This document shows positions 41,600 through 49,109 of a stretch of DNA of 64,000 nt, piece by piece. The position numbers and the translations under genes were made by a program. The notes below the pieces were generated by a model. That model had not been told where the DNA came from. It saw only the letters and a program-made list of their open reading frames with translations, and ran no database searches. This DNA comes from Bin125 sp026705025 (GTDB lineage: Bacteria; Chloroflexota; Dehalococcoidia; Bin125). The number at the start of each line of letters is the position of its first letter. Positions within the stretch are counted from its first letter, which is position 1. The stretch lies in NCBI GenBank assembly GCA_026705025.1, contig JAPPBN010000051.1, positions 1 through 64,000 on the forward strand, given 5' to 3'.

Positions 41600-42837
41600 T
41601 GCGCGACTCCCGAGGCGATCAGCGCGCCGAGCTCGTCGTCGCTCAAACCGAGCTGTCCGCAGAGGATCTCACGCGTGTGCTCGCCAAGCAGCGGCGCGCG
41701 GCGGCCGTGAGTCCAGGGCGTTTCGCTCAAGATGTAGGGCGCTCCGGGGAAGGTCACGGTCAGGTTGCGTTCCTCGTGTTCGACGTCGACGAAAAAGCCT
41801 CGGGCGTGCCAGTGTTCGTCGGCGAGGCATTCGTCCGGGGTGCGGATAATGCTCCAGGCGGCTCCGGCGGCCTGTGCGCCAGCGTATATCTCTTCGGCCT
41901 CATGCGCGGCGATGAACTCGGCAATGTCCTCCAGCATTGTGGCGACGGACGGTTGCTGGAGACCCAGCTGGCGCTTGCGGTCGTCCAGGAGCTCGTAGTC
42001 GGACAGGTTTTCGCCCATGCCGTGCTCCTGGATGAAGGCGACGAGAGCGAGCCAGCTGGCCTCAGAACGGGGCATGCCGAAGATGTTGATTAAGCGACCA
42101 TCGGCAGTTGGGTATTGCCACGGTTCGGTGGGTTGCGGTCCGGCGTGGCGTCCGGCCTGGCGGATGAGCGGATGTTGCTCGTACAGCGCCCAGGGGGCGG
42201 AGGATTCGATCGTGAAGCCCATGCACTCGTGCATACCAATGTCGATGTGTTGTCCGAGTCCGCTTTCCCGTCGTTCGTAGAGGGTGGTGCAGGCGGCGGT
42301 CGCAGCGAAGTAGCCGGCGATGTGCCCGGCGTGATGCTCGGTCGGGCGGATTGGAGGCGTCCCGGGCAGGTTGTCATAACCGCAGCTGCCCATCGGTCCG
42401 CCGAGGGCGAGGCCGACCGCATCGGACCACGCGTAGTCGCGCCAGGGTCCGGTCTGTCCGAACGGGGTGAGACTGATGACGATGAGATTGGAGCGGTACT
42501 CGGACAGGGCGAGCGGATCGAACGGGCGGTCGCGTCCTGGTTGGCAGGTCTCGAGGACGATGTCGGCGTCAGCGGTGAGTTGGAGGAAGAGTTCGAGCCC
42601 GTCGGCGCTGTGCAGGTCGAGCGCGAGGGATCGCTTGCCGGCGGCGTAGTGCCACCAGTAGAGGCTGCGCTCGGGTCCCGGCTCATCATGAAGGAAGGGA
42701 CCGTAGCTTCGGCCGATGTCGCCTCCGGGCGATTCGATCTTGATGACGTCTGCGCCGAGTCCGGCGAGAAGTTTGCCGGCGAAATGCCCTTTAGGGTCGG
42801 AGCAATCAAGCACCCGGACGCCATCGAGCGCTGCCAT
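41596..42837 (-). CDS. Class III (CaiB/BaiF) CoA-transferase, catalytic Asp absent
   Basis: A full-length 413-residue family member: VRVLDCSDPKGHFAGKLLAGLGADVIKIESP, AGKRSLALDLH, VISLTPFGQTGPWRDY. Aligned backwards from ESGLGQHIDIG, the position of the catalytic Asp is Gly171 (HHAGHIAG), so the usual covalent chemistry cannot occur in this chain. Its upstream neighbour, 2 bases away, keeps the Asp. The same arrangement occurs at 7367-9891 with the gene order reversed. I infer a non-catalytic subunit of a heteromeric transferase. The next gene overlaps its stop by 4 bases. Confidence 0.88.
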   Translation of the reverse strand: MAALDGVRVLDCSDPKGHFAGKLLAGLGADVIKIESPGGDIGRSYGPFLHDEPGPERSLYWWHYAAGKRSLALDLHSADGLELFLQLTADADIVLETCQPGRDRPFDPLALSEYRSNLIVISLTPFGQTGPWRDYAWSDAVGLALGGPMGSCGYDNLPGTPPIRPTEHHAGHIAGYFAATAACTTLYERRESGLGQHIDIGMHECMGFTIESSAPWALYEQHPLIRQAGRHAGPQPTEPWQYPTADGRLINIFGMPRSEASWLALVAFIQEHGMGENLSDYELLDDRKRQLGLQQPSVATMLEDIAEFIAAHEAEEIYAGAQAAGAAWSIIRTPDECLADEHWHARGFFVDVEHEERNLTVTFPGAPYILSETPWTHGRRAPLLGEHTREILCGQLGLSDDELGALIASGVAQ

Positions 42838-42839
42838 GG

Positions 42840-44096
42840 CTAGCCCATTGCGCCGTTCACTTGCAGCTCGGCGATTCGTTCGTCGCTGAGACCGAGGAGT
42901 TCAGCAAAGACGTAATGGTTGGCCTCTCCAAGCGGGGGTCCCGGACGGTCGCGATGCGCAGGAGTGCGGGAGAAGTGGATCTGCAGGCCGTCGGTCAAGT
43001 GCTCGCCGATGACTGGGTGATCTCGGGTGACCGTCCATTCCCGGGCCTTCATCTGTGGATCGTTGACGACGAGGTCGACGCCGTTCTGGACGACGCCGGC
43101 GGGTACGTCGGCGGCTTGCAATCGCTGCATCAGGGCTCGTCCGTCCTGTCCGGCGGTCCAGGAGCCGATCTGTTCATCGAGTTCGTCCTCGTGCCGGAGC
43201 CGAGCGGGCAGGGTGGCGAAGCGTCGGTCGGTGCGCCAGTGGGGATGATCGCTGACCTCGCAGAACGCCTCCCATTCGGCGTCCGAGGTGCAGGTGATCA
43301 TGATCCAGTTATCGTCGCCGGCGGTGGGGTAGGTGTTGTGGGGGACAGCCTGCGGCCAGACGGAGCGGTTGCCCGGCGGGTTTCCGGTCTCCCGGTAGCG
43401 GCGTCCGTTGACGGTGAAATCGAGGGTGGCTGGACCGGTGAGCGCCATGCCGGTCTCGACCTGCGAGAGGTCGATCCACTGTCCGGCACCTGTTTCGCGT
43501 CGATGCTTTAGCGCGGCGGTGATAGCCGCGGCCGCAGTGAAGCCGGCCATGTGGTCGAGGTAGGAGTAGCCCCAGCCGGCCGGTTCGGGGGCTTCGGGCA
43601 GACCGGACATGGCGGTCAGGCCGCTGAGCGCCTGTGCAGTTGGTCCCCATGTGGAGTAGTCCCGCTGCGGTCCTGAGTGTCCGAAGCCGGAGAGGGACAC
43701 GTAGATGATCTGTGGATTCTCCGCTCGTTGCTCCTCGAAGCTCAGACCCCAGTTCTCGAGGATTCGGGATGAGTAGTTCTCGACGACGACATCAGAGACT
43801 CGGATGAGTCGCTTGATCAGGTCGAGTCCGTCGGGATGTCGAGCGTTGACCGTGATCGACCGCTTGTTGCGGTCGAGCCAGTTGAACATGGCTCCTGAGT
43901 CCGGCGGGTCGAATCCGTTGGGATGGGGACGACCGAAGCGGATCGAGTCGAGCGTCTGCTCGTTCTCGACCCGGATGACTTCGGCGCCCAGATCGCCGAG
44001 CAGGCGCGTGCAGGTGGGTCCGGCGACGATCCAGGTGAAGTCGACGACTCTGACGCCGTCAAGCGGCGGCTTGGTGTTGGGCTCAGAGTCAGTCAT
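42840..44096 (-). CDS. Class III (CaiB/BaiF) CoA-transferase, catalytic Asp present
   Basis: The protein has 418 residues with the catalytic Asp181 in SYLDHMAGFTA, the N-terminal VRVVDFTWIVAGPTCTRLLGDLGAEVIRVE, and KHRRETGAGQWIDLSQ. It probably forms a heteromer with the Asp-less protein encoded next. It sits 15 bases after the DUF35 gene in an operon that starts with a thiolase-fold gene, so the CoA-transferase may activate the acid that the thiolase/DUF35 complex later cleaves, or recycle CoA from its product. Direction and substrate are inference. Confidence 0.9.
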   Translation of the reverse strand: MTDSEPNTKPPLDGVRVVDFTWIVAGPTCTRLLGDLGAEVIRVENEQTLDSIRFGRPHPNGFDPPDSGAMFNWLDRNKRSITVNARHPDGLDLIKRLIRVSDVVVENYSSRILENWGLSFEEQRAENPQIIYVSLSGFGHSGPQRDYSTWGPTAQALSGLTAMSGLPEAPEPAGWGYSYLDHMAGFTAAAAITAALKHRRETGAGQWIDLSQVETGMALTGPATLDFTVNGRRYRETGNPPGNRSVWPQAVPHNTYPTAGDDNWIMITCTSDAEWEAFCEVSDHPHWRTDRRFATLPARLRHEDELDEQIGSWTAGQDGRALMQRLQAADVPAGVVQNGVDLVVNDPQMKAREWTVTRDHPVIGEHLTDGLQIHFSRTPAHRDRPGPPLGEANHYVFAELLGLSDERIAELQVNGAMG

Positions 44097-44111
44097 CGAT
44101 GAAGCGGCGAC

Positions 44112-44516
44112 CTACGCGGGCTCGAACTTGGGCAGTGTGACTTCGTCGGTGACGTCGTCGAAGTGGACCTTGACGCGCATGCCAACGTGGACGTCGTCGA
44201 CGGGCACGTTGATCAGATTGGTGTGCATCCGCGGGCCTTCGTCGAGCTGGACGACGGCGAGGGTGTAGGGAATCTCGGCCTTCCAGGACGGGTGATACAG
44301 CTGGTGCATGCGCACCCAGGTGTAGACCTCGCCGTTGCCGGCGGACTCTCGCCACTCCCAGTCCGTCGACCAGTCCTTGTAGCAGCGGTCGCTGTAGGGG
44401 TACTGGTAGTGGTCGGCCGAGGGGAAGTACTGGAGCAGCAGCTTGTGCTCTTTCAGACCGTCAAAGAACGGTTGCGTGTTCTCGTCGGGGTTGGGGAGCG
44501 GCTTGTCGTAGGCCAT
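44112..44516 (-). CDS. DUF35 OB-fold protein with degenerate zinc ribbon
   Basis: A 134-residue member of the DUF35 family by its N-terminal helix (TQPFFDGLKEHKLLLQY) and OB-fold (GEVYTWVRMHQLYHPSWKAEIPYTLAVVQLDEGPRMHTNLI, then VGMRVKVHFDD). The zinc ribbon between them has lost its ligands: only one Cys (SDRCYKDW, about 44) remains where four are usual, with Tyr and His at the other places. It is encoded 12 bases after its thiolase-fold partner. AGGA precedes the ATG. It probably still forms a complex, without structural zinc. Confidence 0.85.
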   Translation of the reverse strand: MAYDKPLPNPDENTQPFFDGLKEHKLLLQYFPSADHYQYPYSDRCYKDWSTDWEWRESAGNGEVYTWVRMHQLYHPSWKAEIPYTLAVVQLDEGPRMHTNLINVPVDDVHVGMRVKVHFDDVTDEVTLPKFEPA

Positions 44517-44528
44517 TGGTGATTGGTC

Positions 44529-45719
44529 CTAGTTGGCGTTGGGCGAGAGGATGAGCGTGCCGTGGGTGTCGAGGGTGCCACCGTTGCCTGAGCAGAGCAC
44601 GATGTCATTCTTCTCGATCTGGCGGTCGCCACCCGAGCCGCGGGCCTGAATCACGCCCTCGGAGATCGGCGTCATACCCCACATGTAGTAGGAGGAGAGC
44701 TGTCCGCCGCCGGTGTTGATCGTTGGTAGTTCCGCCTCGGGGTCGGCCGGGTCCTCGGGGTAGAGGCCGATCGCCTCGCCCGGCTTGGCCAGTCCGTAGT
44801 CCTCGATCGTGCGCAGGACGGTGTAGGTGTAGCAGTCGTAGAACTCGCAGATGTCGACGTCTTCGGGTCCGACGCCGGCCATCTTGTATGCGGTTTCACC
44901 GGCGATGGTCGCGCCGGAGGTGGTGCCGACCTCGACTTCGGCGTGGGGGAAGTTGCCCGGGTGTCCCTGTCCCATGCCCCAGACGTACGCGGGCGACGAC
45001 TTCAGGTCACGGGCGCGCTCGGCGGTGGTGACGATTGTGCAAACCGCGCCGTTGGAGACGAGGCAGCAGTCGAGCAGGTGGAACGGTTCCACGATCCAGC
45101 GGGAGTTGTGGTAGTCCTCGAGCGTCAGCGGCTGCCGCATCGTGGCGTGGGGATTGTCGACGGCGTATCGGCGCTGTGTGACCGAGACGCGGCCGAGATC
45201 GTTGTTGGTGACGCCGTAGCGCTCCATGTATCGGCGAGCGGCCAGTGCGTAGGAAGTGTTGGCGCCGTAGAAGCCGAAGGCCGGCATGAGGGAGGCCATG
45301 CCGGTTGGTCCGCGGCGTCCCGCGCCACCATAGGCGGCGCCGGCCGAGCCGCCCTGCTGCAACGGAGCGTCGGAGAAGATGCAGGCGACGTAGTTGGCCA
45401 TCCCGTGGTGCACGGCAAAGGCGGCGTACTGCACCATCGCCGAGGCAGTGGCGCCGAACGAGTTCATGTGATTGAGGAGTCGCAGATTTCGCAATCCGAG
45501 GTATCCCTGCAGCGGAATACTGATCCCGGTGCCCATCATGCCCGTGATTCCCGGGTTGACGAGCAGGCCGTCGATGTCGTCCTTTTGCAGGCCGGCGTCT
45601 TCGACGGCGAGACGAATCGATTCGCCGGCGAACCAGGACGCGTCGTGTCCGTAGACCTTGCCCATCTCGGTGATGCCGAGGCCGCAGATCGCCGTTTGTC
45701 CTCTAATCGGATCGCTCAT
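44529..45719 (-). CDS. Thiolase-fold protein lacking the nucleophilic Cys (SCP-x/Ltp2-like)
   Basis: The protein has 396 residues, related in fold to that at 16908-18170 but divergent. The N-terminal ICGLGITEMGKVYG and the VEDAGLQKDDIDGLLV helix are typical. The nucleophile loop reads HMNSFGATASAM (about 84-95), with Ser/Phe in place of Cys. It begins the leftward operon with DUF35, two CoA-transferases and two DUF3105 genes; GAGGAG precedes the ATG. By analogy with Ltp2-ChsH2 I infer an aldolase-type C-C cleavage of a branched acyl-CoA, not a thiolase. Confidence 0.85.
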   Translation of the reverse strand: MSDPIRGQTAICGLGITEMGKVYGHDASWFAGESIRLAVEDAGLQKDDIDGLLVNPGITGMMGTGISIPLQGYLGLRNLRLLNHMNSFGATASAMVQYAAFAVHHGMANYVACIFSDAPLQQGGSAGAAYGGAGRRGPTGMASLMPAFGFYGANTSYALAARRYMERYGVTNNDLGRVSVTQRRYAVDNPHATMRQPLTLEDYHNSRWIVEPFHLLDCCLVSNGAVCTIVTTAERARDLKSSPAYVWGMGQGHPGNFPHAEVEVGTTSGATIAGETAYKMAGVGPEDVDICEFYDCYTYTVLRTIEDYGLAKPGEAIGLYPEDPADPEAELPTINTGGGQLSSYYMWGMTPISEGVIQARGSGGDRQIEKNDIVLCSGNGGTLDTHGTLILSPNAN

Positions 45720-45804
45720 GTGAAACTCCTCGCAAATCCGGCGTCAGTTTAGCAGCGGGCTGGTCGCGTCCCGGCCTGCGATGAAGTGAAGAAGACGGTT
45801 GCGC

Positions 45805-46617
45805 CTAGAGCACCGTGATGTCTTCGCCGCCGTCGACGTTGATGGTGTTTCCGGTGACCCAATTGGAGTCGTCGAGACTGAGTCCGATGATTGCTCGGGC
45901 GATATCTTCGGGCTCTGTGACTCGGCCGGAGGGATTGTGATTCTGGGCGAAATCGAGCAACTGCATGCCGGCTGGGATTTTCTCCAGGGCCGGAGTGTGA
46001 GTGATGCCAGCCTTAATCGCGTTCGCCGCGATACCCCTGGGCGCGAGCTCGACGGCCAGCTGCCTCAGGTGGGCGGCCAGCGCTGCCTTGGCGGCGGAGA
46101 CTGCTCCGTACTGAGGAATGACCCGCTGGTCGCCGCCTGAAGTCATGCCGTAGATTTTGCTGCCCTCTCCGAGCAGGCCACGGCTGACCATGTCCTGGGT
46201 CCAATAGACGACCGTGTTGGCCATCACGTCGAGCGTCATCTCCATCTGGCGTTGTGTGATTGGGCGGTCTTCCTTCGCGCCGATGTACGGGCCGAGGGTC
46301 CCGAATGCGAGCGAGTGCAAGAGGACGCGCACCGAGCCCGGGCCGCCCTCGGCATCAAGTTGCTCGCGCAACCTGTCGAGCATGTCGCCGCGCTTGGCCT
46401 CGTCGGCGGCATTCATGTTGTGAAACACGGCCTGGCGGCCGTGCGACTCGATCTCACTGACAATGCGTTCCACATTGGCCATGGTCGAGCGTCGGTCGAG
46501 GTGGACGCCGGCGATATTCATTCCCGCCTCGGCGAGCGCCACGGCGGTTGTACCGCCAAATCCGGAGGATGCGCCGAGGATCAGCGCCCATTGGCCATCG
46601 AGCTGAGGATGTCGCAC
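45805..46617 (-). CDS. Enoyl-ACP-reductase-like SDR (FabI/FabL type)
   Basis: The protein has 270 residues from GTG 46617, behind GGGAGG. The nucleotide loop LGASSGFGGTTAVALAEAG (about 14-32) and LLHSLAFGTLG (about 99-109) resemble divergent SDR enoyl reductases. The active-site Tyr and Lys are seven apart (QYGAVSAAKAAL, about 168-179), as in FabI-class enzymes, which use Y-x6-K rather than the classical Y-x3-K. The C terminus TGNTINVDGGEDI is typical. It may reduce the enoyl thioester in fatty-acid synthesis or an equivalent CoA ester. No fab cluster is adjacent. Confidence 0.82.
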   Translation of the reverse strand: MRHPQLDGQWALILGASSGFGGTTAVALAEAGMNIAGVHLDRRSTMANVERIVSEIESHGRQAVFHNMNAADEAKRGDMLDRLREQLDAEGGPGSVRVLLHSLAFGTLGPYIGAKEDRPITQRQMEMTLDVMANTVVYWTQDMVSRGLLGEGSKIYGMTSGGDQRVIPQYGAVSAAKAALAAHLRQLAVELAPRGIAANAIKAGITHTPALEKIPAGMQLLDFAQNHNPSGRVTEPEDIARAIIGLSLDDSNWVTGNTINVDGGEDITVL

Positions 46618-46666
46618 GGTTCGCCTCCCTGGAGACTGTTGCTGGAGAAGTGGCCGGTTGCCGGAA

Positions 46667-47992
46667 TCAGAGGCGCTGGGCGTTCGTGAAGCGCCTGACG
46701 ACTTCGAAGAGGATCTGGATGCCGGTGTTCAGGCCTTCAATCGACGTGCGTTCGTTGTGACCGTGTACGCCGGCGGCGAGCGAGGCGTCCATCAGGGTCG
46801 GCACGAATCCGTAGGAGTGCACGCCGTGGCGGCGCAGCACCCGTGAATCGGTGAAGCCGACGCAGGTGGAGGGAATGACCAGCGCGCCTTCGACCTGTTC
46901 TCGGACGACATCTTCGATCACGCTGACTATCTCGGTTTCAAAGCTGCTGGATGGTCCCATGCTGCCGAAGACGACTTCGACATCGACTTTCTCGTCGTCG
47001 ATCACGTCGCGCATGGACTTGATGAAGTCGCCGTAGGATTCTCCCGGCAGCAGGCGGCAATCGAGTGTCGCTTCGGCGTCGGCGGGAATGACGTTGTGCT
47101 TGATGCCGCTGGTCGCGCCGGTGTTGGAGATCGTGTCTCGAGTCACGGCAGCGAAGGCGGGATAGGTCTGGCAGAGCCTCTTCAGGCTGGGCGCGGAGCC
47201 TGCCCAGGCGTTGGCGTCGCGCATACGCTGTAGCGCTTCAGCGGTATGCGGCTGGATAGTGACGGCTCGGTCCCAGTTCTGTATGGCGTACAGCGCGCGG
47301 ATCAGTCGTTCGACGGCGTTGTCGCCGTGCGGCGTCGAGCCGTGTCCCGGTTGACCCTCGGCGCGCAGCTTGAGCCAGAGCGGCGATTTCTCCGAGGGCG
47401 AGCAAGCGAACACCGGCCGGTTCGAGCCGAGCAGATTGAGCGCGCCCATGCCGCCCTCGTTCAGCGCAAATTCAGGCTCGGTGATCCATCCCTGCTCGTT
47501 CTGGTCGAGCCATTCCATGCCAAAGGCGGAACCGGCTTCCTCGTCCGCGACGGCAAGGAAAACGATGTCGCGGTTCGGCGTCAGATTGAGTCGCTTGAAC
47601 AGAAGCATGACCAGCAACTCAAGTGTGCCCATGCCCTTCATGTCGAGGGCTCCGCGTCCCCAGAGCATGCCATCCTTCTCGACCGCGGCGAAGGGATCGA
47701 CGTCCCAGAACTCTTCCTGAACGGGGACCACATCGGTGTGGTTGAGCAGCATCAACGGGCGTTCCTCGCCGGCGCCGTGCAGGCGAGTACGCATCGAAAC
47801 GCGGCCGGGTCCGGCCTCGACGTACTCGCACTCGTACCCCTCGGATTCGAGAATTGGCGCGAGAAACTCGGCAGCGGCCTGTTCGTTCCCCGGTGGATTG
47901 GACGTGTTGATGCGGAGGTAGTCGCGCAGAACCGACGTGATTTCGGCGGTGACATCGCCCCAGTGGATGCCAAGTTCGGGTGTAGTGGTCAT
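46667..47992 (-). CDS. M20-family metallopeptidase / amidohydrolase
   Basis: The protein has 441 residues, the size of ArgE/DapE/carboxypeptidase G2-type enzymes with a catalytic and a lid domain. Metal ligands are visible in LLNHTDVVPV (His and Asp, about 81-90), GRGALDMKG (Asp, about 116) and VADEEAGS (Glu-Glu, about 148-149), with the late His in STCVGFTDSR-RRHGVHSYGF. The lid domain spans about 210-330. It hydrolyses a peptide or N-acyl amino acid; the substrate is undefined. No ribosome site precedes the ATG, but TATACT lies 6 bases before it. Confidence 0.9.
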   Translation of the reverse strand: MTTTPELGIHWGDVTAEITSVLRDYLRINTSNPPGNEQAAAEFLAPILESEGYECEYVEAGPGRVSMRTRLHGAGEERPLMLLNHTDVVPVQEEFWDVDPFAAVEKDGMLWGRGALDMKGMGTLELLVMLLFKRLNLTPNRDIVFLAVADEEAGSAFGMEWLDQNEQGWITEPEFALNEGGMGALNLLGSNRPVFACSPSEKSPLWLKLRAEGQPGHGSTPHGDNAVERLIRALYAIQNWDRAVTIQPHTAEALQRMRDANAWAGSAPSLKRLCQTYPAFAAVTRDTISNTGATSGIKHNVIPADAEATLDCRLLPGESYGDFIKSMRDVIDDEKVDVEVVFGSMGPSSSFETEIVSVIEDVVREQVEGALVIPSTCVGFTDSRVLRRHGVHSYGFVPTLMDASLAAGVHGHNERTSIEGLNTGIQILFEVVRRFTNAQRL

Positions 47993-47998
47993 GGGTCG

Positions 47999-48004
47999 AG
48001 TATA
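47999..48004 (-). promoter_or_regulatory. Leaderless -10 element for the M20 peptidase
   Basis: TATACT (48004-47999 on the minus strand) matches the -10 consensus at 5 of 6 positions and is 6 bases from the ATG at 47992. It is the best hexamer of the leaderless group in this window. Confidence 0.55.
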
Positions 48005-48022
48005 CGTTTCGTCATACCCGGC

Positions 48023-48829
48023 TCAGTTCGATTCGGCCGTCTGGATCTGCTTCACCTCGGAGACGATTCGAGACATCAGCTCGCCCGCCTTGTCGTGAAT
48101 CGCGACCGCACAGTACTGGGTGATGATCGTCGGATCGAGATTGACTTCGATCATCGGATGGCCTCGCTGGCCGACCGCAAAGGCAAAGTCGGCTGCGGGA
48201 GACACGACGGCCGTCGTGCCGACGAGGATGACGCAATCGGCGCGGGAGGCTTCCTCGTAGCAACGCTGCAGGCAATCTGGTGGGATTGGCTCACCGAACA
48301 TCACGGTGTCGGTCTTGACGATCCCGCCGCACTTGTCGCAACGCGGCGGAAAGATCTCGGGAATCTCGTCAAAGGGCGAACGGGAGTTGCAGGTGATGCA
48401 ACGCAGCAGCGTCGTACAGCCGTGGATCTCCGTGAGGCTCTCGGCCCCGGCGGCGCGATGGAGACCATCGACGTTTTGGGTAATGATGTGTTTGAGCACG
48501 CCGATGCGCTCGAGTTCGGCCATCGCGTAGTGGGCGTCATTGGGTTGAGCGTCCGCGATAGTGGCGGTCAGCTCATCGGGATTACGTCGGCGCTCGGCGA
48601 CGTTCTGCCACCATTCGGCCGGATCAGCGGAGAATTGTTCGTATTGGTTCAACGGTGGCTCGCCGTGCTTGGTCCAGAGTCCGTCTTTGCCCCGAAACGT
48701 CGGAATTCCCGACTCTGCCGAGATGCCAGCGCCAGTCAGCGCGATGCAATGGTGCGATTGAGCCAGCAGTGCGGCAGCGCGCTCGATGGAGTCCTGGTGT
48801 CTGTCGGCCGGCTCCGGTATGTCGGACAT
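48023..48829 (-). CDS. Sir2-family NAD-dependent protein deacylase
   Basis: The protein has 268 residues. Sirtuin motifs are LTGAGISAESGIPTFRG (about 31-47), TQNVDGLHRAAG (about 117-128) with the catalytic His in EIHGC (about 135), a zinc ribbon CITC...CDKC, VMFGEPIP and GTTAVVSPAADF. It removes acetyl or longer acyl groups from lysines using NAD. A role in controlling the nearby AMP-forming CoA synthetase is possible by analogy, not shown. It is preceded by an unusual leader: promoter, 21-codon reading frame and two hairpins at 48856-49024. Confidence 0.94.
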   Translation of the reverse strand: MSDIPEPADRHQDSIERAAALLAQSHHCIALTGAGISAESGIPTFRGKDGLWTKHGEPPLNQYEQFSADPAEWWQNVAERRRNPDELTATIADAQPNDAHYAMAELERIGVLKHIITQNVDGLHRAAGAESLTEIHGCTTLLRCITCNSRSPFDEIPEIFPPRCDKCGGIVKTDTVMFGEPIPPDCLQRCYEEASRADCVILVGTTAVVSPAADFAFAVGQRGHPMIEVNLDPTIITQYCAVAIHDKAGELMSRIVSEVKQIQTAESN

Positions 48830-48855
48830 GGGCGATCATCCATTACATACGACAA

Positions 48856-48873
48856 CGCCCCCTCTCGGGGGCG
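48856..48873 (-). other. Stable hairpin between leader peptide frame and sirtuin gene
   Basis: On the minus strand CGCCCCC, loop GAGA, GGGGGCG: seven pairs closed by a GNRA-type tetraloop. It begins 26 bases before the sirtuin ATG. The downstream bases are not T-rich, so it is not a normal terminator; it could block or shape translation initiation. Confidence 0.55.
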
Positions 48874-48892
48874 CATCTTCTTCTGTGCCTTC

Positions 48893-48910
48893 GGCTCCCT
48901 AACGGGAGCC
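48893..48910 (-). other. Hairpin overlapping the stop of the leader peptide frame
   Basis: On the minus strand GGCTCCC, loop GTTA, GGGAGCC. The TAG of the 21-codon frame spans the loop and the stem edge, so ribosomes finishing the peptide would open the stem. No T-tract follows. Confidence 0.55.
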
Positions 48911-48964
48911 TGGACGGTCGACTTGAAGTACTCCAAAGACGAGGTGAATGTTCAGCTTGCGCAT
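48899..48964 (-). CDS. Putative 21-residue leader peptide upstream of the sirtuin gene
   Basis: ATG 48964 to TAG 48899. A near-ideal GGAGAGGAGGAA site lies 5-6 bases before the ATG, the best in the window, which is why I regard this short frame as translated. The peptide starts MRKLNIHLVFGVLQ and has seven Leu/Ile/Val in 21 residues. It sits between a good promoter and two hairpins before the sirtuin gene, the layout of a translated attenuator or of an independent small protein. No homologue is known to me. Confidence 0.45.
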   Translation of the reverse strand: MRKLNIHLVFGVLQVDRPGSR

Positions 48965-48995
48965 CAATTCCTCCTCTCCGTTCCCAACCGCTGTC

Positions 48996-49024
48996 ATGGT
49001 AGCTGATTTTTCGACGATTGTCAC
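48996..49024 (-). promoter_or_regulatory. Candidate promoter for the leader peptide and sirtuin gene
   Basis: On the minus strand GTGACA (49024-49019), a 17-base spacer and TACCAT (49001-48996). Matches to consensus are 5 of 6 and 4 of 6. A transcript would start about 20-25 bases before the leader ATG. Confidence 0.4.
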
Positions 49025-49109
49025 GGCGCACCGCGCCGTCCGGACTGCGATAAACTGCCGACGTAATGTGGACATCGCGTAGCCGATCGTTGCCGTCCTG
49101 GTACGTAGC

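Noticed and set aside
47246..49006. 586-codon open frame on the + strand
   Set aside because: It is antisense to the M20 peptidase and sirtuin genes, both with full family motifs. Its translation resembles no family and is typical of the shadow frame in high-GC DNA.
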